Source of the DNA: an uncultured Clostridia bacterium
GTDB lineage: Bacteria; Bacillota; Clostridia; Oscillospirales; Ruminococcaceae
NCBI GenBank assembly: GCA_947175045.1
Contig: CAMWLH010000191.1
Location: 1-5,046 of the forward strand
Length of the DNA: 5,046 nucleotides
Direction of reading: 5' to 3'
The translations under genes and the position numbers were made by a program. Position 1 is the stretch's first letter, and every line of letters begins with the position of its first letter. The notes beneath the pieces are model-generated. The model worked only from the letters and a program-made list of their open reading frames with translations. It was not told where the DNA came from and searched no databases. This document shows, one piece after another, positions 1 through 5,046 of this stretch.

Positions 1-25
1 ATATCATATATTCGAATTTTTTCAA

Positions 26-65
26 TACATTTAGCGCAAGATGTCGAAATCCTGCGCAACGTGTA
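26..65. repeat. Imperfect inverted repeat, possible operator or recombinase site
   Basis: The core at 34-57 reads GCGCA-A-GAT-G-TCGA-A-ATC-C-TGCGC and matches its own reverse complement at 20 of 24 positions, centred on TCGA at 44-47. Four further pairs (TACA at 26-29 with TGTA at 62-65) extend the symmetry, giving 15 of 20 pairs over 40 bases. No T-run follows on either strand, so it is not a terminator. The surrounding 1-134 is AT-rich, holds no ORF I would support, and lies past the terminator of the lysis cassette, which is where a phage attachment site or the control region of the next operon might be. Function is inference: a dimeric repressor operator or a site-specific recombinase site would both fit. 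Confidence 0.4.
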
Positions 66-134
66 ATTTTATTGTCAAAACTACCAAAAACAAACGATAT
101 ATTTTAGGCAATATAACATCAACATGTTAAACTG

Positions 135-165
135 AAAAACGCCCCCGAGGAAATCCCCGGGGGCG
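135..165 (-). terminator. Intrinsic terminator after the lysis cassette
   Basis: An 8-bp GC stem (CGCCCCCG with CGGGGGCG, 140-165) continues past one A-C mismatch with two more G-C pairs and closes on an AAAT loop. Read on the minus strand it is followed at once by TTTTT (135-139), the classic Rho-independent form. It starts 15 bases after the amidase stop codon, so it ends the minus-strand operon. The plus-strand side has no T-run, so it works in one direction only. Confidence 0.9.
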
Positions 166-180
166 GTAAACTTTATAGAA

Positions 181-1192
181 TTACTTTATATCAGAAGCCT
201 TGACCCAGCCTGTAACGTTCTCCGCAACAGGCTCTTTCCCGACATTGGCAGATTTAGGGCAGATACGTAGCATGCCGTCGATCTCCTTGCCGTCATAGAG
301 GTAGTAATCCCCCGTGACGAAGCAAATCGCGGTTTTCGAGGTACACGACGCGTACAGCCCCACATTGGACAGCGTGAGCTTTGTTCCCGCTTTATATGCA
401 TTTGAAGCTGCCGCGGAGCCTGCGCCGTTCGTGGTTATGTAGGTGCTGAATCCTGCTGCTTCCAGCTTTGCCGCCATAGCTTCGGCGTTTGCTTTTACCC
501 CGAACGCTCCCACCTGGATTTTGTACAAGCCGTCAGCCTGTGTTACAAATGCGTCGAATCCCGCCGCCTTGACCTTGGCGAGCTGCGCCTCGGCGTTCTC
601 CTTAACGGAAAAAGCACCTGTCTGGACGCGATACAGAACATCGGATGGAGTCGTTCCGTTCAGTCTCGCGTTGACTTCCCACGCGATCTGCCCATGCAGA
701 CTGTACAGATAATCGCCGGGGCAGCTCTTGTTCGCGAACCAGCGGTGAACCGTCATATTCTGCTTGTCCACCTGTCCTATAAGCGACTTGTCGCCTTGCC
801 ATTTCAGTTCCTTTATGCCGTTGCGCTTACAGATATCCGTGCATAAGGTCGATCAGAGCAGCGTATGCCTTATCGGAAATATGCCAGCCTGTGCTTTCGC
901 CGCCGTCATTGGCGACCTCGATTGTTACGGCTCTGTGGTCGTTGGAAGCCGATGAGGTACACCATGAGCGGTTTTTCTCCTCAACATACATCGCGATTCG
1001 ACCGTCCGAGCCTATCCCATAGTTCGAGGAAGCCTGCTGAGAAGCCATCGCGAAAATCTCTCCACAGGTCTCGACCGAACAGTCGCCCGCCATGCAGTGA
1101 ATGCTTACAGTGTCAATTTCATGCGTTCTGGTTCCCGAATGATTCGGGCTTAATTTTGTGTAAACCACAAGAGAGCTATTTGTGTATGCCAT
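181..1192 (-). pseudogene. N-acetylmuramoyl-L-alanine amidase (phage endolysin), split by a frameshift
   Basis: This is a zinc amidase that would cut the bond between N-acetylmuramic acid and L-alanine of peptidoglycan at host lysis. The start is ATG 1192, with GGAGG 7 bases upstream, and it overlaps the previous stop as TAATG. The first frame runs 121 codons and stops at 827. The rest of the protein is in the +1 frame down to the TAA at 181, and is open from GTG 771. Skipping one G of the GG at 837-838 restores a 336-residue protein and the family-like stretch LMHDICKRNGIKELKW. Domains in the restored protein are Amidase_2/PGRP (about 20-160), a SPOR domain of two pseudo-repeats (LYRVQTGAF about 186-221, LYKIQVGAF about 222-254), and an SH3-like C-terminus (about 266-336). 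The expected zinc ligands are H32, H149 and C157, the last two spaced by 8 as in T7 lysozyme. H32 lies in one fragment and the other two in the second, so neither alone should be active. A base-calling error is the alternative. Confidence 0.87.
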
Positions 1193-1473
1193 TATATCCC
1201 CTCCATTTCCGATGGTTTTATAACAACGTTTTCCCACTTTTTATAGGCATCAAGATAAAACTCATCCTTGTCACCGTTATAAGTGATCTCATAGTACATT
1301 CCGTCGGATACAGTCGTACTTGCTAAAGCTTTATTATTCTGCAAAGTCTTACAGTTCCAGACAATGTACACATCATCGGGGGATATCGCCTTGTGGTTGG
1401 TGGCATCTGAATGCTCATTAAAATAGTCAGATACAACTTTTTTGCATATTTCTGTGAATTTATCACTCGTCAT
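1192..1473 (-). CDS. DUF6275-like small phage protein
   Basis: This 93-residue soluble protein has the pattern DDVYIVWNCKTLQNNKALASTTVSDGMYYEITYNG-DEFYLDAYKKWEN. I recognise this as the DUF6275 family, common beside holin and endolysin genes in Firmicutes phages; its function is unknown. No signal peptide or membrane segment is visible. ATG 1473 has AAAGGAG (1481-1487) 7 bases upstream and overlaps the end of the holin frame by 11 bases. Its TAA overlaps the amidase ATG by one base (TAATG), so translation of holin, this protein and amidase is probably coupled. The place in the lysis cassette suggests, but does not show, a role in lysis. Family assignment is from memory of the sequence pattern. 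Confidence 0.8.
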   Translation of the reverse strand: MTSDKFTEICKKVVSDYFNEHSDATNHKAISPDDVYIVWNCKTLQNNKALASTTVSDGMYYEITYNGDKDEFYLDAYKKWENVVIKPSEMEGI

Positions 1474-1681
1474 CGCTGTTCTCCTTTCCCTTGTTCGCCG
1501 CGTCGGTAAGCCCCTCGCCGATTATGTACCCTACTACCGCCGCGGTACTCATTATTGAGCCCGAGACCTTATCCGCGGTATCCTGATTTCCTCCAAAAGC
1601 TATAATCAGACCCGCGACCAGCCCTGCCACGGATACCCACAGCTTTCGGCTGGTCAGTTTTCTTTGCCAGTCGATCTTCAT
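1463..1681 (-). CDS. Small holin-like membrane protein
   Basis: The protein has 72 residues: a basic N-terminus (MKIDWQRKLTSRK), a hydrophobic segment at about 14-30 (LWVSVAGLVAGLIIAFG), a short polar turn (GNQDTADK), a second weaker hydrophobic segment at about 41-58, and a charged tail (NKGKENSDDE). Size, two-helix topology and position just before a DUF6275-like gene and an endolysin fit a phage holin, which would make the membrane lesion that lets the endolysin reach the wall. The start is well supported: AGAGGAG at 1689-1695 lies 7 bases before ATG 1681. The frame is open upstream into the methyltransferase, so the protein could also be made as the C-terminus of a fusion. The exact holin family is not certain. 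Confidence 0.75.
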   Translation of the reverse strand: MKIDWQRKLTSRKLWVSVAGLVAGLIIAFGGNQDTADKVSGSIMSTAAVVGYIIGEGLTDAANKGKENSDDE

Positions 1682-2959
1682 GAAAATTCTCCTCTCTACA
1701 TTCCGAAGTGAGCCATCGTCCGCAAGGGAGTAGCCACAATAGTTGTTGAGCAGCCCGCGAACCTCCGTCCAGTTCCCGAATTGTCCCGCGGGACTATACT
1801 TGGCTATCGTTGTGCGTATCTCGGAGATATGTCCGCCGCTTGTACACAGAGTCGGAATCGGCTCGTTCAGCGGCTTGCAGTCCTGATTATTCCGCAATAT
1901 GCACAGATGGCTTTCTATCAGCACGTTTCTGTCCTTTGTCGTGACCGTGTGCAGCGGGGAATTTACCGCCGAGCCGTGATTTTCTCCCGAATAATACTTG
2001 ACGATATGGGCGGCGGTCAAGGCGTAGCGCGGTGAAGCGTCCACCGTCATAATAGGGCTGTCAAGAGCCTGCCCGCGAACCTCCGAGCCGCTTTGCTCGC
2101 TGTGATACTGTATAAGCGAGGGCGTGACAAGCGCGTTATGATCTATCGCCGTAACCGTTCCCAAAGGTGCGGTAATATCCGAACCGACAACACCGCCGTA
2201 ATACTTCATTATGAACGGCTTTTCCGCCTTTATAGTGAATTTGTCCAAACCTCGCGCAATGCGGCGAAGTGTGTTCTCCGCAAGCGGCTTCTCCCGCCCG
2301 AAAATCGACCTGCAAGAAATGCTCCAATCGATACACTCCGCGGCGGTTCGGTACGGAAGCAGTCCCTTTTCCATGCCGTGTGTAGGCTTCGGGAATACGA
2401 TCGGTTTGCCGTCGCACCTGGCTATCAGAAAAAAGCGCTTTCGGATAGTGGGAGCGCCGTAATCGCAGGCTTTGAGCTCCCGCCAGTTCACCTCATAGCC
2501 CTTTTGCCGTAACTGATAAACGAAGCTGCGGAATGTTTCGCCCGTGTAAAGCTTATCCGGCTTGCCGTCCTTTCCGAGCCGTCCCCAGGTAACAAACTCG
2601 GGAACATTTTCGAGAATGATCACTCGCGGTCTGACCGTCGCCGCCCACCTAAGCGCGATCCAAGCCAGCCCGCGGACATTTTTGCTGACGGGCTTTCCGC
2701 CCTTTGCCCTGCTGAAATGCTTGCAGTCGGGCGAGAGCCACATAAGCCCCACGGGCTGACCGCCGCATATTTCGGCGGGGTTCACGTCCCATACGCTTTC
2801 GCAGTAGTGCTGCGTGTTGGGGTGGTTGACACGGTGCATCGCTATCGCGTCAGGGTCGTGGTTTATTGCTATGTCAACGGGTCTGCCCGTCGCGAGCTCT
2901 ATTCCCGTGCTTGCTCCGCCGCCTCCCGCAAAGTTGTCTACTATAAGTTCATGTATCAC
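1463..2959 (-). CDS. C5-cytosine DNA methyltransferase, C-terminally truncated and fused in frame to the holin
   Basis: This phage-type Dcm-like enzyme would move a methyl group from S-adenosylmethionine to C5 of cytosine, probably to protect phage DNA from host restriction. Numbered from GTG 2959, motif I is DNFAGGGGASTGIE (8-21), motif IV is SPDCKHFS with catalytic C79, ENV (117-119) is motif VI, and YGAPTIRKRFFLIA (167-180) is motif VIII. A recognition region follows with several P-L/I-x-T-V-T-like repeats (TAPLGTVTAIDHNALV, SPIMTVDA, SPLHTVTTKDRNVLI). The family feature VRGLLNNYCGYSLADD is present, but the sequence then changes to GSLRNVERRIF and enters the 72-residue holin. The expected LRMLTPRELxxxxGFP and GNAVPPPFA block (motifs IX-X) is missing. 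About 426 residues are methyltransferase and 498 the whole frame. The frame stays open to ATG 3085, but that extension is unlike the family and overlaps the upstream gene. Without motif X, part of the cofactor pocket, it is probably inactive. Confidence 0.87.
   Translation of the reverse strand: MIHELIVDNFAGGGGASTGIELATGRPVDIAINHDPDAIAMHRVNHPNTQHYCESVWDVNPAEICGGQPVGLMWLSPDCKHFSRAKGGKPVSKNVRGLAWIALRWAATVRPRVIILENVPEFVTWGRLGKDGKPDKLYTGETFRSFVYQLRQKGYEVNWRELKACDYGAPTIRKRFFLIARCDGKPIVFPKPTHGMEKGLLPYRTAAECIDWSISCRSIFGREKPLAENTLRRIARGLDKFTIKAEKPFIMKYYGGVVGSDITAPLGTVTAIDHNALVTPSLIQYHSEQSGSEVRGQALDSPIMTVDASPRYALTAAHIVKYYSGENHGSAVNSPLHTVTTKDRNVLIESHLCILRNNQDCKPLNEPIPTLCTSGGHISEIRTTIAKYSPAGQFGNWTEVRGLLNNYCGYSLADDGSLRNVERRIFMKIDWQRKLTSRKLWVSVAGLVAGLIIAFGGNQDTADKVSGSIMSTAAVVGYIIGEGLTDAANKGKENSDDE
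1689..1695 (-). promoter_or_regulatory. Holin ribosome binding site inside the methyltransferase frame
   Basis: AGAGGAG on the minus strand lies 7 bases before ATG 1681. It shows that the holin keeps its own translation start even though the methyltransferase frame is open through it. The last residues before the holin (NVERRIF) are simply this leader read as protein. Confidence 0.75.
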
Positions 2960-2988
2960 TTGACAATCACTCTCCTTTGTGATATAAT
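2960..2988 (+). promoter_or_regulatory. Perfect consensus housekeeping-sigma promoter facing against the operon
   Basis: TTGACA at 2960-2965, a 17-base spacer and TATAAT at 2983-2988 match the sigma70/sigmaA consensus at all 12 positions with ideal spacing. TG at 2980-2981 adds an extended -10. Transcription would start near 2995 and run towards higher coordinates, opposite to every gene here. It lies within the short gap between the methyltransferase and the 107-codon gene. A chance match is unlikely in 5 kb but not impossible. Confidence 0.55.
2972..2978 (-). promoter_or_regulatory. Ribosome binding site deciding the GTG start of the methyltransferase
   Basis: AAAGGAG on the minus strand precedes GTG 2959 by 12 bases, longer than the usual 5-9. 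GTG is preferred over ATG 3085 because the protein then begins VIHELIVDNFAGGGG, as methyltransferases of this kind do. The site and the start codon are covered on the other strand by the consensus promoter at 2960-2988. Confidence 0.6.
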
Positions 2989-2994
2989 GTGCTT

Positions 2995-3046
2995 GTGAAT
3001 ATTTTTGTTTGCCGTGTCGGTTCAGTCTGCGCGGCTTATCTTTTTC
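2995..3046 (+). ncRNA. Candidate short RNA, antisense to the methyltransferase leader
   Basis: From the expected start near 2995 a transcript would soon reach a hairpin: GCCGTG (3011-3016) pairs with CGCGGC (3030-3035), with one G-U. After a bulged T, CGG (3018-3020) pairs with CTG (3027-3029) around a 6-base loop. TTATCTTTTTCTTCT follows, a fair terminator tail. The RNA would be about 45-55 bases and lie antisense to the mRNA just upstream of the methyltransferase ribosome site and across the 3' end of the 107-codon gene. No ORF is claimed in it. The stem is only moderately stable and the T-run is interrupted, so this is a hypothesis resting mainly on the promoter. Confidence 0.3.
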
Positions 3047-3359
3047 TTCTAGGGAGTAGGCGCTCCACATCATTTGCGGAAACATCCCCCGAAACAGGCA
3101 CCGCAGCCGCCATAAGCAGCAGTCCTATAACGCACCTGACCGTGTGCCAGACTGACCAGGTATTGTGAAACTCCATATCTCCCACGGTTCCGAGGCACAG
3201 TATAAATCCAAGAACCATAAGCGCTATCACTATGAGCTGACGCTTTGTGGGATTATCGTCAGCGTCGCTTTCCTCCGCGTGTTCAACTCCGTTTATTTCC
3301 TCAATTGCCTTAATTGAATAACCGCATAAGCTCTTTGTGCTTGTGTTGTCGTATATCAT
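3036..3359 (-). CDS. Small two-helix membrane protein of unknown function
   Basis: I do not recognise this 107-residue protein. It has a soluble, acidic N-terminal part (about 1-38, with HAEESDADDNPTKR), a hydrophobic segment at about 41-60 (QLIVIALMVLGFILCLGTVG), a short loop with two tryptophans (NTWSVWHTV), a second hydrophobic segment at about 75-90 (RCVIGLLLMAAAVPVS), and a basic end (RLLPRRKR). It is predicted to sit in the inner membrane with both ends on the same side. ATG 3359 has AGAAAGG (3369-3375) 9 bases upstream, and the gene starts 30 bases after the ParB-like gene, so they share an operon. Small membrane proteins of this kind occur in phage early regions as exclusion or host-takeover factors, but nothing in the sequence shows such a role. 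Confidence 0.65.
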   Translation of the reverse strand: MIYDNTSTKSLCGYSIKAIEEINGVEHAEESDADDNPTKRQLIVIALMVLGFILCLGTVGDMEFHNTWSVWHTVRCVIGLLLMAAAVPVSGDVSANDVERLLPRRKR

Positions 3360-3389
3360 TTCAGTCTGCCTTTCTGCGATTTCGAGGGC

Positions 3390-4763
3390 TTATTCCTCGT
3401 CATCTTCATCAAATTCCTCATCGTCGTAATCCTCGTCATCATCTTCCGCCTGCGGCGCGTACAGCTCGCTTGTTCCGTTTCGCAGAGCAGTCTCCTCATC
3501 GGACTCCTCATACCCAAGCGCTTTAAGAAACTCGTAGATCCTGTCGAGATTTGCATTACTTGAATAGCAGCCGTTCCAGTCGTTGTAGCGGTTATTTTGA
3601 GAATCACCCCAATAGGAATACGCAATATAGAGCAGCGACAGTTCCGGAGAGCGCTCGACAGTATCCTTCACCTCGGAAAATTTCACCGTTTCGGCTGCTT
3701 CTATGTTCAAAAGCTGATTGCATAATCCCTGCCGGAATCCCCCGAAGTAGCCCGCCGCGTAAGCTCTCTCACCGAGCAGAACAGCTATTTCCTTGATGTG
3801 CTTTTTCGCCGTCGCGTTGGAGATGTTTTTCAAGAACTCTACCCGCAGTTCATAGGCTCTTTCGCCCGCTTCCTTTAACGCCGTGGTGCGTCGCTCGCGC
3901 TCCTCTCTTGCTTTTGCACGCTCGATCTCCTGCGGGTCTGATTCGGCTTTATCTGCGCTCTTGAAAAGCGTGATGGTGCCAAAGCTCACGAAAAAATATA
4001 CCTCGTCATGCGACTCAACTGCCGCGAGGAATTTGTCAATTTCTTCATCCTTGTCCGGGTCTCCACAGCACGCTATCCTGTCATAAGAACCGTTCCATCT
4101 GTCCGCGCTTGCAATCTCATTGAGCCCGTTTTCCTTGGCAAGCTTGTGCCATTCCTTTTCGTGAGCCTTTCTTTCCTGCTCGGTCAGCGCGTTTTTTATC
4201 CTGTAATCGAAATTATTTGTTCCGACGTCGTCCAGCAGCTTGTTTCGGAGCTTTATATCCTCGATCTGATTAAGACGGTCAAGGTCGGCAAGTGACACCT
4301 GTCGCTCCGACGCTTTTTTGAGCTTGTCCGAGTCGAGCTCCAGCAGCTTAACACGGCGGCGGACTGTGCTCTGCGAAAAGCCCGTTTTGTCCGCGATAGC
4401 CGATATATCCTCCCCAAGGTCGAGCATAAGCTGAAATCCCTGCGCCTGCTCATATGCCGTAAGGTCTGAGCGCTGAATGTTCTCCACAAGCATTGTGGCT
4501 ATCTGCTCTTGTTCGGTCATTTCTGCTATAACACAGGGCAGTTCCTTTAGACCCGCTTTATCGGCGGCTTCGAGCCGTCTGTTGCCGATAACCACATAAT
4601 AACCGTCCACATTGCCGATAGGCACAACTGTGAGGTTCTGCATTATACCGTTCTGCTTAATGCTCTCGGTAAGCTCTGTAAGGTCTCCGAGCTCTTTTCG
4701 GGGATTGTTCGGGTGGTGAAACAGCTTCCCAATCTCTATGTAGGTTAATTCTTTTTTGTTCAT
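3390..4763 (-). CDS. ParB/Spo0J-like protein with N-terminal ParB domain and acidic tail
   Basis: This 457-residue protein has a ParB N-terminal domain with NPRKE (20-24), YYVVIGNRRLEAA (55-67, a variant of the GERR/GHRR box that binds CTP in ParB proteins) and ENIQRSDLTAYEQAQGF (94-110). A helix-turn-helix follows at about 118-140 (ISAIADKTGFSQSTVRRRVKLL). After that the similarity I can recognise ends: there is a charged helical stretch (about 276-320, rich in E, R and K), an aromatic-rich segment (LLYIAYSYWGDSQNNRYNDWNGCY), and an extremely acidic last 20 residues. The start is ATG 4763, with GAGAGG (4771-4776) 7 bases upstream. Known roles of the superfamily are plasmid or chromosome partition and, in phages, gene regulation or DNA binding. 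No parA is visible next to it, so a phage regulatory or DNA-processing role is more likely than partition. The parent domain is firm; the job is not. Confidence 0.88.
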   Translation of the reverse strand: MNKKELTYIEIGKLFHHPNNPRKELGDLTELTESIKQNGIMQNLTVVPIGNVDGYYVVIGNRRLEAADKAGLKELPCVIAEMTEQEQIATMLVENIQRSDLTAYEQAQGFQLMLDLGEDISAIADKTGFSQSTVRRRVKLLELDSDKLKKASERQVSLADLDRLNQIEDIKLRNKLLDDVGTNNFDYRIKNALTEQERKAHEKEWHKLAKENGLNEIASADRWNGSYDRIACCGDPDKDEEIDKFLAAVESHDEVYFFVSFGTITLFKSADKAESDPQEIERAKAREERERRTTALKEAGERAYELRVEFLKNISNATAKKHIKEIAVLLGERAYAAGYFGGFRQGLCNQLLNIEAAETVKFSEVKDTVERSPELSLLYIAYSYWGDSQNNRYNDWNGCYSSNANLDRIYEFLKALGYEESDEETALRNGTSELYAPQAEDDDEDYDDEEFDEDDEE

Positions 4764-4776
4764 GGTCTTTCCTCTC

Positions 4777-4790
4777 TCCCCTGTCGGGGA
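4777..4790 (-). promoter_or_regulatory. Small hairpin directly next to the ParB-like gene's ribosome site
   Basis: TCCCC-TGTC-GGGGA forms a perfect 5-bp stem with a 4-base loop in the 29-base gap between the resolvase stop and the ParB-like start. It abuts GAGAGG at 4771-4776 with no gap. There is no T-run, so it is not a terminator. It could affect translation start or RNA processing, or be incidental. Confidence 0.35.
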
Positions 4791-4792
4791 CT

Positions 4793-5046
4793 TTAATTCC
4801 TGCCGATAAGAACGATCTCCGTTCTCGGCTGCTCCGAATAGAATTTCTGTACCTGCGCGTCAACTATACACTTGTCATCATCATAGGCTATGCCGTTCAG
4901 AGCGTCGGCTACAAGTTTCCCGATATTGTCCCAGTCGGGCTTCACGGTCGGGCGTATCAAGCCGTCTACCATCTTTGCCCGCGCCGCCTTTGACGCGCTT
5001 TTCGGTATTTTCATGTAGGCGGTTACCCTCAGCTCAATGTATGTAC
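4793..5046 (-). CDS. RusA-family Holliday junction resolvase, 5' end outside the window
   Basis: About 83 C-terminal residues are visible. The frame stays open to the window edge, and TYIELRVTAYMKIPKSASKAARAKM reads as the family's middle part, so ATG 5014 is internal and not the start. The signature KPDWDNIGKLVADALNGIAYDDDKCI carries the acidic residues and lysine that RusA enzymes use to bind magnesium and cut. The end, QVQKFYSEQPRTEIVLIG, is also typical. RusA-type enzymes are homodimers that nick four-way DNA junctions symmetrically and process phage recombination or replication intermediates before packaging. A full-length protein would be about 120-140 residues, so roughly 40-55 N-terminal residues lie outside. 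No defect is seen in the visible part. It is followed 29 bases later by the ParB-like gene. Confidence 0.88.
   Translation of the reverse strand, partial: TYIELRVTAYMKIPKSASKAARAKMVDGLIRPTVKPDWDNIGKLVADALNGIAYDDDKCIVDAQVQKFYSEQPRTEIVLIGRN

Noticed and set aside
54..77. TTGACA on the minus strand (72-77) as a -35 box.
   Set aside because: At 16-18 bases downstream there is only GCAGGA or CAGGAT-like sequence, with no acceptable -10.
72..103. Possible plus-strand promoter TTGTCA with TATATT in the AT-rich end.
   Set aside because: The spacer is 20 bases and both boxes are imperfect, which is expected by chance in AT-rich DNA.
121..128. AACATGTT palindrome next to the terminator.
   Set aside because: Eight bases with no extension is common by chance in AT-rich sequence.
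827..845. Programmed +1 frameshift in the amidase: GGA TAT CTG TAA looks a little like the prfB (RF2) shift site.
   Set aside because: The P-site codon CTG would have to re-pair on TGT, a poor slip, and the stop is TAA instead of TGA. Reading DIC directly after LMH restores the family sequence better than GYL does, so a plain insertion or sequence error is simpler.
865..1326. Plus-strand ORF of 153 codons, and others on that strand such as 2093-2512.
   Set aside because: They lie opposite well-recognised genes, have no family resemblance or clear ribosome sites, and are explained as antisense shadows.
2136..2417. Minus-strand 93-codon ORF within the methyltransferase.
   Set aside because: It is an alternate frame inside conserved methyltransferase coding sequence; its content is rich in R and H as expected of a shadow.
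3011..3035. Same hairpin as a minus-strand terminator before the methyltransferase.
   Set aside because: On the minus strand the stem is followed by AAACAAAAA, not a T-run, so it would not terminate the operon transcript.
2960..3085. ATG 3085 as start of the methyltransferase, giving 42 extra residues.
   Set aside because: The extra residues (MFPQMMWSAYS...) look unlike any methyltransferase, overlap the upstream gene, and contain the ribosome site read as codons. GTG 2959 gives the usual family N-terminus.

Overview
The window is a piece of a tailed-phage genome, most likely a defective prophage in a low-to-mid-GC Gram-positive host. The protein styles (amidase with a SPOR domain, a DUF6275-like protein, the ParB-like and RusA-like proteins) resemble prophages of gut Clostridia such as Ruminococcus-type Oscillospiraceae. 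That host assignment is from memory of protein families, not a search. All convincing genes lie on the minus strand, tightly packed, and most have clear Shine-Dalgarno sites.

In the direction of transcription (high to low coordinates) the order is: the 3' part of a RusA-type Holliday junction resolvase (cut by the window edge), a ParB-like protein with a very acidic tail, a small two-helix membrane protein, a C5-cytosine DNA methyltransferase, a small holin-like protein, a DUF6275-like protein, a cell-wall amidase (endolysin), an intrinsic terminator, and about 134 bases of AT-rich intergenic DNA.

The first four belong to the early/DNA-metabolism end of a phage genome and the last three to its lysis cassette. 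The terminase, portal, capsid and tail genes normally found between these blocks are absent. The methyltransferase breaks off in the middle of a recognisable C-terminal motif and runs in frame into the holin gene. The simplest reading is one large deletion that removed the late region and joined the methyltransferase to the lysis cassette. The amidase also carries a one-base frameshift that separates its zinc ligands. Together these point to a cryptic, lysis-defective remnant, although misassembly and a base-calling error remain possible.

Two signals are not explained by the genes. On the plus strand, against all genes, a perfect consensus promoter (TTGACA, 17 bp, TATAAT with an extended -10 TG) sits on the methyltransferase start. 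About 45-50 bases downstream is a hairpin followed by a T-rich run, so a very short antisense-oriented RNA is possible. In the AT-rich end lies a long imperfect inverted repeat centred on TCGA, which looks like a protein-binding or recombination site.
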